A stretch of DNA of 64,000 nucleotides from Ruegeria sp. HKCCD7303 (GTDB lineage: Bacteria; Pseudomonadota; Alphaproteobacteria; Rhodobacterales; Rhodobacteraceae). Below, one piece after another: positions 43,622 to 52,163 of the stretch. The stretch lies in NCBI RefSeq assembly GCF_013111185.1, contig NZ_WVRE01000001.1:744001-808000 (forward strand). Reading direction: 5' to 3'. A program made the position numbers and the translations under genes. Position 1 is the stretch's first letter; the number at the start of each line of letters is the position of its first letter. The notes under the pieces are model-generated. The model was not told where the DNA came from, did not search any database, and was given only the letters and a program-made list of their open reading frames with translations.

Positions 43622-46540
43622 ATGTATGCCGAGCTGTCGATCACATCGAACTTCACCTTCCTCACCGGGGCCTCGCACCCCGAGGAGTATATGGAGCGTG
43701 CCGTCACCCTGGGCCTGCCCGCTATTGCGATTGCCGATGACAACTCGGTCGCCGGGATTGTCCGCGCCCACACCCAGGCGCGCGAGATTGCCCGCAAGGT
43801 CCGCGAACGGCTGGAGTGGGAAGCGCAGAGCACCTCCATCGGCCCACCCTGCCCTGACCACATCCCCAAACCGCCCTCGTATCCGATTCACGCAGTGCCG
43901 CGCCTGATCCCAGCCGCGCGGCTGATCTTTACCGACGCACCTACCGTCACCGCCTTGCCGCTGAACCGACAGGGTTGGGGCAACCTATGCCGTATCCTGT
44001 CCACTGGCCGCCTGCGTGCCGAGAAAGGCGACTGCATCCTGCACCTGTCCGACCTTTTGGAGTTTTCCGACGGCCTCCACCTGCTGCTCTGGCCACAAGC
44101 GGACCGATCCCAAGGCGGCGCGAGCGCATGGAGGACACACGCGCAACAACTGACGCGCCGCTTTGCCGGGCGGATAAACCTGTTGATGCACCCTCGATAC
44201 GATGGCGCAGACAGCGCATATTTCTCTTTGTTAGAGACTGAATCAAAGCAACTGGGCATCCCCACACTCGCCAGTGCCACACCGATGATGCATCACGGGG
44301 CCCGTCGTAAGCTGGCCGACGTTCTGACCGCCATCCGCCTGCGCCGTAAGGTGGATGATCTGGGCCGCGAGGCATTGGCCAATGGCGAACAGCGCCTGCG
44401 CTCCGAGACCGAGATGTTGCGCATCTTTAAAGGTCACGAGGGCGCTGTTGCCCGCGCCCATGAGCTGAGCGAGCAACTCACATTCTCGCTCGACGAGCTG
44501 CGCTATGAATATCCCAGCGAGGGCAGCGAACAGGAAACTCCGACCCAACGCCTGCACCGTTTGGCACATGAGGGGTTGAAATGGCGCTATCCGGCAGGCG
44601 CGTCAGAGAAAGCTCAGAAGATGTTGGCCCATGAGCTCGCCCTGATCGGCAAACTGAAATATGAACCCTATTTCCTTACCGTTCGCGACATCGTCCATTT
44701 CGCCCGATCTCGGGGCATCTTGTGCCAGGGGCGCGGCTCGGCGGCCAATTCGGTGGTCTGTTTCTGCCTCGGCATCACCGAAGTCAGCCCCGAGATGGGT
44801 ACGATGGTGTTCGAACGCTTTGTCTCTGAGGCGCGCGATGAACCGCCCGACATTGACGTGGATTTTGAACACGAACGCCGCGAAGAGGTGATCCAGCACA
44901 TCTATGATCGTTATGGTCGCGAACGCGCGGGGCTGTGCGCCACGGTCGTGCACTATCGGGGCAAGCGGGCCATTCGCGAGGTCGGCCGTGCTATGGGGCT
45001 GACCGAAGATACGATCTCGGCGCTGTCCTCGCAGCTTTGGGGTTTCTTCTCGACCGTCGGGCTCGAGGCGCACCGGATGCGCGAGATCGGCCTCGACCCC
45101 GAGGACCGTCGCCTAAAACAGACTCTAATGCTGGTGTATGAAATTGACGGCTTCCCCCGTCATCTATCCCAGCACGTCGGCGGCTTTATCATAACCGAGG
45201 GGCGTTTGGACGAACTTGTTCCCATCGAGAACGCCACGATGGAAGACCGCACGGTCATCTGCTGGGACAAGGATGACATCGACTCGCTTGGCATCCTCAA
45301 GGTCGATGTTCTCAGCCTTGGGATGCTCACCTGCATCCGCAAGGCATTCGATCTGATCGGTCAACACCACCAGACCAGCTATACACTAGCAACCCTGCCG
45401 CCCGAAGATCCGGTGATTTATGACATGCTGTGCAAAGCCGACAGTATCGGCGTGTTTCAGGTGGAATCACGTGCGCAGATGAACTTCCTGCCCCGGATGC
45501 GGCCACGCAATTTCTATGATCTGGTGATCGAGGTCGCCATCATCCGCCCCGGCCCCATTCAGGGCGACATGGTTCACCCCTATATCCGCCGCCGGAACGG
45601 AGAGGAGGAGGTCAGCTTCCCCTCGGACGAACTGGGTGAGGTGCTGGGTAAAACGCTGGGCGTACCGCTGTTTCAGGAACAGGCGATGCAGATCGCCATT
45701 GTGGGTGCGGGTTTCACCCCGGAACAGGCCGATCGGCTGCGACGGTCGCTTGCAACCTTCAAAAAGCATGGCAATGTCAGCGAATTTCGCGCGCTATTCC
45801 TGCGCGGAATGAAGCGCAACGGGTATGATGACGAGTTTGCCGAGCGCTGCTTTTCACAGATCGAAGGGTTTGGGTCCTATGGCTTCCCTGAAAGCCATGC
45901 GGCCAGCTTTGCCTTGCTGGTCTATGCCTCGGCCTGGATAAAATGCCACCATCCCGGGATTTTCGCCTGCGCGCTGCTGAACTCACAGCCCATGGGGTTC
46001 TATGCGCCCGCCCAGATCGTACGCGATGCGCGCGAACATGGGGTGCAGGTGCGCCCGGTCTGCATCAATGCCAGCTTCTGGGACAATGTGATGGAGCCTG
46101 ACGGCCATGGTGGGCTGGCCCTGCGGTTGGGGTTCCGTCAGATCAAAGGCCTCAGCGAGGAAGACGCCAGCTGGCTGACCGCTGCGCGCGGCAACGGCTA
46201 CCATCAGGTCGACGATGTGTGGCGTCGCGCGGGTCTGGGGCCGTCAGTGATCGAACGCCTGGCCGAGGCCGATGCCTTTGCCGCCTGCGACCTGACCCGG
46301 CGCGAGGCCTTGTGGCAGGCCAAGGCGATTGCAACCGCCAAGCCCTTGCCCCTGTTCTCGCAAGATCTGGAAGGTGAGGCGCTGGACGAACCCGAAGCCT
46401 ATCTGCCGCAAATGACATTGGGTGAGCAGGTGGTCGAAGATTACGTCGCCACCCGTCTTAGCCTGCGGGCGCATCCGGTGGCCTTGCTACGGCATATCCT
46501 GACGCCCGAGCCGCGCGACAAAACCACGCCTGTTACATGA
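43622..46540 (+). CDS. dnaE2: Error-prone DNA polymerase DnaE2 (ImuC), C-terminally short
   Basis: The catalytic alpha-type subunit for damage-induced mutagenesis. The 972 residues run from the PHP domain (FLTGASHPEEYMERA, IAIADDNSVAG) through the palm with PDIDVDFEHERREE (about 409-422), the fingers (GVFQVESRAQMNFLPRMRP, IIRPGPIQGDMVHPYIRRR) and the HhH region (KGLSEEDA). It ends soon after HPVALLRHILTPEP, where full-length relatives continue for roughly 100 residues with an OB-fold. The following DNA encodes an unrelated globin, so the short form is not a simple frameshift visible here. An SOS box precedes the gene. Confidence 0.93.
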   Translation: MYAELSITSNFTFLTGASHPEEYMERAVTLGLPAIAIADDNSVAGIVRAHTQAREIARKVRERLEWEAQSTSIGPPCPDHIPKPPSYPIHAVPRLIPAARLIFTDAPTVTALPLNRQGWGNLCRILSTGRLRAEKGDCILHLSDLLEFSDGLHLLLWPQADRSQGGASAWRTHAQQLTRRFAGRINLLMHPRYDGADSAYFSLLETESKQLGIPTLASATPMMHHGARRKLADVLTAIRLRRKVDDLGREALANGEQRLRSETEMLRIFKGHEGAVARAHELSEQLTFSLDELRYEYPSEGSEQETPTQRLHRLAHEGLKWRYPAGASEKAQKMLAHELALIGKLKYEPYFLTVRDIVHFARSRGILCQGRGSAANSVVCFCLGITEVSPEMGTMVFERFVSEARDEPPDIDVDFEHERREEVIQHIYDRYGRERAGLCATVVHYRGKRAIREVGRAMGLTEDTISALSSQLWGFFSTVGLEAHRMREIGLDPEDRRLKQTLMLVYEIDGFPRHLSQHVGGFIITEGRLDELVPIENATMEDRTVICWDKDDIDSLGILKVDVLSLGMLTCIRKAFDLIGQHHQTSYTLATLPPEDPVIYDMLCKADSIGVFQVESRAQMNFLPRMRPRNFYDLVIEVAIIRPGPIQGDMVHPYIRRRNGEEEVSFPSDELGEVLGKTLGVPLFQEQAMQIAIVGAGFTPEQADRLRRSLATFKKHGNVSEFRALFLRGMKRNGYDDEFAERCFSQIEGFGSYGFPESHAASFALLVYASAWIKCHHPGIFACALLNSQPMGFYAPAQIVRDAREHGVQVRPVCINASFWDNVMEPDGHGGLALRLGFRQIKGLSEEDASWLTAARGNGYHQVDDVWRRAGLGPSVIERLAEADAFAACDLTRREALWQAKAIATAKPLPLFSQDLEGEALDEPEAYLPQMTLGEQVVEDYVATRLSLRAHPVALLRHILTPEPRDKTTPVT

Positions 46541-47001
46541 CAGCTGAAGGGGATATTGCCCGGGACAGAGTCGAATTTGGTGACCTCATGACCAGACCCA
46601 CCCTGCCGCCGCGCTTTCCGGCGACACCCCACCAGATCAATGCGCAGGTTCACGCCTTCTATGCCCGCGTACGAGAAGACGCTGTGCTGGGTCCGGTCTT
46701 TGCCAACCATGTCACCGACTGGCCCGCGCACGAGGACAAGATCGCCGCGTTCTGGCGCAACGCCATCTTGTTTGAACGCAGCTACGACGGCAATCCACAG
46801 CGGGTCCATATAGAACGGCCCGATGTGAAACCCGAGATGTTTGCCCACTGGCTGGACCTGTTCGAAGAGGTTGCAACCCAGACCTTGCCGCCCGAAACCG
46901 CAGTCCCTTGGGTCGCGCTGGCCCGACGTATCGGCGTGGGGATGAAGGCTGGCGTGCAATCGGCCCGTCAACCCAAAGACGCGCCACCGATCCTGCGTTG
47001 A
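46537..47001 (+). CDS. Group III truncated hemoglobin
   Basis: A small haem protein of up to 154 residues with RFPATPHQINAQVHAFYARVRED at its core (Tyr B10 in AFYARV), a His-containing VFANHVTDWPAHEDKIAAFW region, and FERSYDGNPQRVH with the proximal-His neighbourhood. Group III globins are linked to oxygen, NO or sulfide chemistry. The ATG overlaps the dnaE2 stop as ATGA; a second ATG at 46588 (MTRPTLPPRF) fits the family N terminus better. If the first start is used, the gene is coupled to SOS-controlled dnaE2. Confidence 0.88.
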   Translation: MTAEGDIARDRVEFGDLMTRPTLPPRFPATPHQINAQVHAFYARVREDAVLGPVFANHVTDWPAHEDKIAAFWRNAILFERSYDGNPQRVHIERPDVKPEMFAHWLDLFEEVATQTLPPETAVPWVALARRIGVGMKAGVQSARQPKDAPPILR

Positions 47002-47145
47002 TCCCTCTGCATGGCGGCTTTGTCATGTTAGCGGTAAAATAGGGACTATGCGGACCGCAAAAATGGGGTTACTCAGGGGCAAGACAGCCCCTTTGCGCTG
47101 CGACGGCACAGTGCCACCACACCGACATCGCCCGAGGCCATATCG

Positions 47146-48084
47146 ATGAGCACTCAAAACACCACCCTCAGGGGCCTTGGTTTCGCGTTTGCGGGATTCG
47201 CGGTCTTTGCCAGCCACGACGCGCTGATCAAGGTGCTGGGCGGGACGTATTCGGTGATGCAGATCATTTTCTTCGCCACGCTGTTTTCCTTTGTACCGAT
47301 GGCGGTGACGATCCTGACCGACCGGACCACGGGCAACTTCCTGCCGCACCATCCCTGGCTGGTGCTGCTGCGCTCGGCCCTGATGGTCACATCCATGGTC
47401 TGCGCCTTCTATTCGTTTTCGGTGCTGCCACTGGCCGAGGTCTATTCGCTGCTGTTTGCTTTCCCCCTGTTCGTTACGGTTCTGTCGATCCCCATATTGG
47501 GGGAGGTCGTCCGCGCCCAACGCTGGGCCGCCGTCGTCGTTGGTCTTATCGGCGTTCTGATCGTCCTGCGCCCCGGCACGACGGACATCACCCTCGGTCA
47601 CCTTACCGCCCTGACAGCTGCGTTTTGCAGCGCGTTTGGCTCTGTTCTGGTGCGAAAGATCGGGAATGAGGAACGTTCGGCCGTGCTCATCCTCTATCCG
47701 ATGCTTCTAGCCATCGTGGTGATGAGCCTTGCGCAACCTGCCGTCTATCAGCCGCCCTCGCTGCTGCATCTGGCTATGATGGCGCTGGTTGGCGTGTTCT
47801 CGGTCATCGCCCAGCATTTGATCATCCTCGCCTACCGTGCCGCGCCTGCAGGGGTCGTGGCCCCCAGCCAATACAGTCAGATCATTTGGGCCACACTGTT
47901 TGGCATGATCTTCTTTGGTGAACGCCCGGACGGCTGGGTCGCGGTCGGGGCCAGTGTCATCATTGCATCGGGTGTGTTCGTGGTGTGGCGCGAGAGCCGG
48001 GCCAATACTTCGTCGGTCAACACGCCAGTATTGCGAGTGCGGTCTCCGCGGTCGGATACGGGAGCAACGAGGCCGGGGGGCTGA
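47146..48084 (+). CDS. DMT superfamily transporter (EamA family)
   Basis: A 312-residue inner-membrane transporter with ten hydrophobic segments in two EamA repeats (LGFAFAGFAVFASHDALIKVL in the first; TALTAAFCSAFGSVLVRKIG in the second) and the family ending IWATLFGMIFFGERPDGWV. Probably exports a small metabolite, unidentified. A 144-bp gap separates it from the globin gene, so it probably has its own promoter. Confidence 0.88.
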   Translation: MSTQNTTLRGLGFAFAGFAVFASHDALIKVLGGTYSVMQIIFFATLFSFVPMAVTILTDRTTGNFLPHHPWLVLLRSALMVTSMVCAFYSFSVLPLAEVYSLLFAFPLFVTVLSIPILGEVVRAQRWAAVVVGLIGVLIVLRPGTTDITLGHLTALTAAFCSAFGSVLVRKIGNEERSAVLILYPMLLAIVVMSLAQPAVYQPPSLLHLAMMALVGVFSVIAQHLIILAYRAAPAGVVAPSQYSQIIWATLFGMIFFGERPDGWVAVGASVIIASGVFVVWRESRANTSSVNTPVLRVRSPRSDTGATRPGG

Positions 48085-48093
48085 AGCAAGGCT

Positions 48094-48822
48094 TCAACTG
48101 TCCTTACACCTGATCTTGAGACCCCCGTTGATATCACCTTCTTCAAAGCGGCCAATGGCGCGGACCAAATCGCCTAGCCTTTTGTGGCCGTAAGTGCGAG
48201 AGTCGAAATCCGGATACATCTTACCAAGTTGGCTACCCACAAAGGAAAGACTGGCCCACCCGTCCGCCTCGTTTGTGTTCAACACAACATTCCGGATCAA
48301 TTGATACGCATGGTTCAATCCATGTTTCGATTTTGCGTCTTTGTTTTCTTTTGAAGTATTTGCTCCGCACTCCGGCTTGTGGATGTTTTCAATGTAGATA
48401 AACCTGTTGCAAGCATTCACGAACGCTTTGGGAGCCTTTCGTTCTTCACCAATGCCGAATACCTTCAACCCCTGCTCGCGGATGCGGCTGGCCAAGCGGG
48501 TAAAGTCACTATCGGATGATACCAACACAAACCCACTGAACCGACTGCTGTGCAAGATATCCATAGCATCAATGACCAAGGCAATATCGCTGGAGTTCTT
48601 TTTGGACGCATTGGCAAATTGCTGTTGGGGAACAATTGCGTATTCCGCCAATGATCCAGAGCTCCATCCCTGCGGCGACCCGTTCGAAAAATCTCCGTAG
48701 ATCCGCCTTAGGCTTGCCTCGCCCAAAGTGGCGATTTCTTCAAAAATCTCCGGCGCGTGTTTTGCCGGTACATTCTCTGCATCAATAAGGACCGCCAAGC
48801 GATCCATGCCTGCTGTTGTCAC
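48094..48822 (-). CDS. NYN domain protein with C-terminal OST-HTH/LOTUS domain
   Basis: A 242-residue predicted RNase. The N-terminal NYN (PIN-like) domain shows LAVLIDAENVPAKH, SSDIALVIDAMDIL and FVLVSSDSDFTRLASRIREQG, giving the acidic metal-binding residues; the C-terminal 70 residues (LIRNVVLNTNEADGWASLSFVG, DFDSRTYGHKRLGDLVRAI) form an OST-HTH/LOTUS RNA-binding fold. Related eukaryotic combinations act in RNA silencing; the bacterial role is unknown. It lies between dnaE2 and imuB, transcribed against them, with no visible SOS box. Confidence 0.9.
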   Translation of the reverse strand: MTTAGMDRLAVLIDAENVPAKHAPEIFEEIATLGEASLRRIYGDFSNGSPQGWSSGSLAEYAIVPQQQFANASKKNSSDIALVIDAMDILHSSRFSGFVLVSSDSDFTRLASRIREQGLKVFGIGEERKAPKAFVNACNRFIYIENIHKPECGANTSKENKDAKSKHGLNHAYQLIRNVVLNTNEADGWASLSFVGSQLGKMYPDFDSRTYGHKRLGDLVRAIGRFEEGDINGGLKIRCKDS

Positions 48823-48867
48823 TGTAATTCCTCAAAACAAAACTAATTCGCATTGCGGAATGTAGTA

Positions 48868-48898
48868 ACAAAAAAGGGCGAGCAAAAGCCCGCCCTTT
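48868..48898 (-). terminator. Intrinsic terminator after the alcohol dehydrogenase gene
   Basis: On the minus strand AAAGGGCG and CGCCCTTT form an 8-bp stem with a 10-base loop that can pair further (GC-TTTT-GC), and TTTT follows. It lies 18 bp after the dehydrogenase stop. Confidence 0.85.
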
Positions 48899-48916
48899 AA
48901 GATTATTTGAGTTTTA

Positions 48917-50029
48917 TCAGTACACTACAACCGACCGGATACTCTCACCCTTATGCATCAGGTCGAAGCCGTGGTTGATGTCGTCCAGACCCATGGTGTG
49001 GGTGATCATCGGGTCAATCTCGATTTTGCCTTCCATGTACCAGTCGACGATCTTGGGCACGTCGGTCCGACCACGTGCGCCGCCGAAGGCTGTGCCGCGC
49101 CATGACCGGCCGGTGACCAGCTGGAACGGACGGGTCGAGATCTCGGCCCCAGCAGGCGCCACGCCGATGATGATCGATTCACCCCAGCCTTTGTGCGCCG
49201 ATTCCAGTGCGTCGCGCATCACGCCGACGTTGCCGGTGGCGTCAAAGGTATAATCCGCGCCGCCCTTGGTCAGGTTGACCAGATAGGGAACCAGGTCGCC
49301 TTCGACCTCTTTGGGGTTCACAAAATCGGTCATGCCGAATTTCGTGGCCATCTCGACCTTCGATGGGTTCAGGTCAACGCCAACGATCTGATCCGCCCCG
49401 GCCAGACGCAGACCCTGAATCACGTTCAGGCCAATGCCACCCAAGCCGAACACGATGGCCCGGCTGCCGATTTCGACCTTGGCGGTGTTGATCACAGCGC
49501 CGATGCCGGTGGTGACGCCGCAGCCGATATAGCAGATCTTGTCGAAAGGCGCGTCTTCACGCACTTTGGCCAGCGCGATCTCGGGCAGAACCGTGTGGTT
49601 CGAGAAGGTCGAGCAGCCCATGTAATGCAGGATCGGATCACCATCCAAAGTCGAGAATCGCGAGGTCCCGTCGGGCATCAAGCCTTTGCCTTGGGTTTCC
49701 CGGATCGCCTGGCACAGGTTGGTTTTGGGATGCAGACAGTATTCACACTCGCGACATTCAGGAGTGTAAAGAGGGATCACGTGGTCACCCGGCTTCAGGC
49801 TGGTGACGCCGGGGCCGACCTCAACCACGATGCCTGCGCCTTCATGGCCCAGAATGGCCGGAAACAGGCCCTCGGGGTCGGCACCCGACAGGGTGAATTC
49901 GTCTGTATGACAAATGCCGGTGGCCTTGATTTCCACCAGTACCTCGCCCGCCTTGGGGCCTTCGAGATTCACATCCATCACTTCCAAAGGTTTGCCCGCC
50001 TGAACGGCGACGGCGGCACGGGTGCGCAT
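48917..50029 (-). CDS. frmA: S-(hydroxymethyl)glutathione dehydrogenase / class III alcohol dehydrogenase
   Basis: A zinc-dependent medium-chain dehydrogenase (370 residues) oxidising the glutathione-formaldehyde adduct and also acting as S-nitrosoglutathione reductase. It has the catalytic-zinc Cys in [15 protein letters not shown], the [12 protein letters not shown] block, four structural-zinc Cys in [15 protein letters not shown], and the NAD-binding [13 protein letters not shown]. No S-formylglutathione hydrolase or Gfa gene is adjacent. A 7-bp inverted repeat stands upstream, and a terminator follows. Confidence 0.96.
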   Translation of the reverse strand: MRTRAAVAVQAGKPLEVMDVNLEGPKAGEVLVEIKATGICHTDEFTLSGADPEGLFPAILGHEGAGIVVEVGPGVTSLKPGDHVIPLYTPECRECEYCLHPKTNLCQAIRETQGKGLMPDGTSRFSTLDGDPILHYMGCSTFSNHTVLPEIALAKVREDAPFDKICYIGCGVTTGIGAVINTAKVEIGSRAIVFGLGGIGLNVIQGLRLAGADQIVGVDLNPSKVEMATKFGMTDFVNPKEVEGDLVPYLVNLTKGGADYTFDATGNVGVMRDALESAHKGWGESIIIGVAPAGAEISTRPFQLVTGRSWRGTAFGGARGRTDVPKIVDWYMEGKIEIDPMITHTMGLDDINHGFDLMHKGESIRSVVVY

Positions 50030-50058
50030 ATCACTGTCTCCCTGTCTTCTTTGACCCG

Positions 50059-50079
50059 ACCCTGCGTCAATTGCAGGGT
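50059..50079. promoter_or_regulatory. Inverted repeat upstream of the class III alcohol dehydrogenase gene
   Basis: ACCCTGC and GCAGGGT are separated by seven bases, 30 bp before the dehydrogenase ATG. It may be an operator or a 5'-UTR hairpin for a formaldehyde-responsive regulator; only the symmetry is seen. Confidence 0.35.
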
Positions 50080-50158
50080 GTTTTCAACTGTGCTTTCATG
50101 ACAGACTTGCTAATTGTTTGATATTGCAGAAACGACATTGCCGGAATGAGGAACGCCA

Positions 50159-50446
50159 ATGCACCGATTTATCCCGATTCTGATCCTTCTGGCCGCCTGC
50201 GCCGAGACCCCTGCCCCCGAAGAAGCACGCCTTGCGCCCGAGAACGCGCCGGTTGATCTGGCCTTTTGTCAGGGCGAAGCATTTGCCGACTCGGTAGGCC
50301 AGCCGGTTTCGTCCATTCAGGCCGATTTGCCGGAACGCACCCGCGTGTTGGGGCCCGATGACATTGCAACGCAGGATTACCGGATCGACAGGCTGAACGT
50401 CTTTGTAAACGGGGCCGGTGTTATTCAGCGCCTGACCTGCGGGTAA
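50159..50446 (+). CDS. Small lipoprotein of the I78 peptidase-inhibitor type
   Basis: A 95-residue exported protein with a lipoprotein signal (MHRFIPILILLAAC, lipobox LLAAC). The C-terminal half contains GEAFADSVGQPVSSI and ends DRLNVFVNGAGVIQRLTCG, the typical ending of the I78 inhibitor family (elastase-inhibitor fold) with its Asp-Arg-Leu-Asn-Val and final Cys-Gly. Role in protecting the periplasm from proteases is inferred from family. A GAGGAA ribosome site precedes the ATG. Confidence 0.8.
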   Translation: MHRFIPILILLAACAETPAPEEARLAPENAPVDLAFCQGEAFADSVGQPVSSIQADLPERTRVLGPDDIATQDYRIDRLNVFVNGAGVIQRLTCG

Positions 50447-50476
50447 GCGTGGACTCGGGCGTTGATTCTCAGATAA

Positions 50477-50491
50477 GAACAAAGTGGGAAC
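50477..50491 (+). promoter_or_regulatory. SOS (LexA) box before imuB
   Basis: GAAC-AAAGTGG-GAAC is a perfect match to the alphaproteobacterial LexA operator GAAC-N7-GAAC, ending 16 bp before the imuB ATG. Spacing to the start is the same as at dnaE2, supporting shared control. Confidence 0.85.
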
Positions 50492-50507
50492 ATTTTGATG
50501 TCTGCCG

Positions 50508-52160
50508 ATGCCAAAACGCCGAATACTTTCACTGTGGTTTCCCCGTCTTGGGGCTGAACGGCTGATCCGCGCCGCGCGGGGGCTGCATGCCGGGCCGTTG
50601 GCTGTGGTCACTGAGCAGTCGAACATGCAGGTCATTACCTCATTGAATACTGAGGCGCAGGCCGCCGGGCTGCGTGTGGGCCAGCCCGTGCGCGATGCCC
50701 ATGCCATGTGCGCCAGCCTGATCACACGGCACCGCAACGCCCCGGCCGAGACTGCGTTTCTAACCGCGCTGCGCCGCTGGGCGGGCAAGTTCAGCCCTTG
50801 GGTGGCCGAAGAAGCTCCGGATGGGCTGATCGTTGATCTGTCGGGTTGCGCGCATCTGTTTGGCGGGGAAGAGACGCTGCTGAGCGTGCTGGAAACCGAC
50901 TGCGCTGATATGGGCCTCAGCGTACAAATGGGCATTGCCGACACGCTGGGCGCAGCCTGGGCTTTGGCACGCTATGCAGGTCAAGAGGCCACATCCGACC
51001 GCAATGGCGACGCCATCAGCCAAGAGGCCCGCGCCACCCGCGCCCGGGCAGGCAAGCGGCGACACTGGACCAAAGGCGGGGCTGCACCACAAGTGATGGC
51101 CCTGGGTGGTGGCGCGCGTATTGCAGCGCCGGGGCAATCCTATGGTGCGCTCAGCCCCCTGCCCATCGCGGCGCTGCGACTGGACGACCCGGTTGTGACG
51201 CAGTTGAACCGGCTGGGCCTGCGCCGGATCGGCGATCTACTGGGCCAGCCGCGCGCGTCGCTGGCGCGCCGCTTTGGGCGCGGGCTGGTGCTGCGGCTGG
51301 ATCAGGCCATGGGCAGCGCACCCGAGCCGGTCTCGCCCGCGCGTCCGCCGCATCAGTTCGCGGTGCGCATGACGCTGCCCAATCCGATCGGTTTGATCGA
51401 GGATGTGATGGCTGCGGTTGATCGGGTGCTGCCCACGCTCTGCGCCAAGCTGGAGGAGAAAGGGCGCGGGGTGCGGACATTACGGCTTGAGGCGCACCGT
51501 GCTGATCAAGCCGCCGAGATCATCGAGGTCGGCCTGGCCCGCCCGACCTATGACAAACATCGTATTCGACCTTTGTTAGAGATGAAAATCGACAAGATCG
51601 ATGCAGGCTATGGCATCGACATGCTGCGGCTTGAAGCGATCCAGACCGAGCCCATCCACGCCCGCACCATCGCCGGTCATGCCGAGGCACGCCGCGTGGC
51701 TCGTAACCGGCTTGAGGGCAATACAGCCGTGGATGACCTGATCGGCAAGCTGGGTGCGCGTGTTGGGCTGGAGGCGATCACAAGACGGCACCCGGCCGCC
51801 TCTCATATCCCCGAGAAAACGGCACAGACGCTGGCGGCTGCATGGTCGGAACCCGCGCGCGACTGGCCTGCACCGCCGCGCCCCCGGCCCTTGCAGATGT
51901 GGCAGCCCGAGCCGGTGATGGCACCGGAAACCCCAGATGTCCCAACCGCATTCCGCTGGCGCGGACGCGACTGGCAACTGGCTCAGGCCACCGGCCCGGA
52001 ACGGATCGCACCGGAATGGTGGCTGGATGACCCCAACTGGCGCAGCGGCGTGCGCGATTACTGGGTGGTGGTGACGGAACAGGGCGAACGCCTATGGCTG
52101 TTCTACGGGCACGGAGGCACCATGTCTGCAGGCTGGTTCTGTCAGGGACAGTTTTGTTAG
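50508..52160 (+). CDS. imuB: Y-family polymerase-like protein ImuB
   Basis: A 550-residue non-catalytic relative of DNA polymerase IV that links DnaE2 to the sliding clamp in SOS mutagenesis. It shows LSLWFPRLGAERLIRAARG, GQPVRDAHAMCASL, VDLSGCAHLFGGEETLL (in true polymerases this stretch carries catalytic acidic residues), LAWALARYAG-like AWALARYAGQ, and the HhH-type RLGLRRIGDLLGQPRASLARRFG. ImuA normally precedes ImuB; here it does not, the upstream gene being the I78 lipoprotein. A perfect SOS box lies just upstream. Confidence 0.92.
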   Translation: MPKRRILSLWFPRLGAERLIRAARGLHAGPLAVVTEQSNMQVITSLNTEAQAAGLRVGQPVRDAHAMCASLITRHRNAPAETAFLTALRRWAGKFSPWVAEEAPDGLIVDLSGCAHLFGGEETLLSVLETDCADMGLSVQMGIADTLGAAWALARYAGQEATSDRNGDAISQEARATRARAGKRRHWTKGGAAPQVMALGGGARIAAPGQSYGALSPLPIAALRLDDPVVTQLNRLGLRRIGDLLGQPRASLARRFGRGLVLRLDQAMGSAPEPVSPARPPHQFAVRMTLPNPIGLIEDVMAAVDRVLPTLCAKLEEKGRGVRTLRLEAHRADQAAEIIEVGLARPTYDKHRIRPLLEMKIDKIDAGYGIDMLRLEAIQTEPIHARTIAGHAEARRVARNRLEGNTAVDDLIGKLGARVGLEAITRRHPAASHIPEKTAQTLAAAWSEPARDWPAPPRPRPLQMWQPEPVMAPETPDVPTAFRWRGRDWQLAQATGPERIAPEWWLDDPNWRSGVRDYWVVVTEQGERLWLFYGHGGTMSAGWFCQGQFC

Positions 52161-52163
52161 AGT

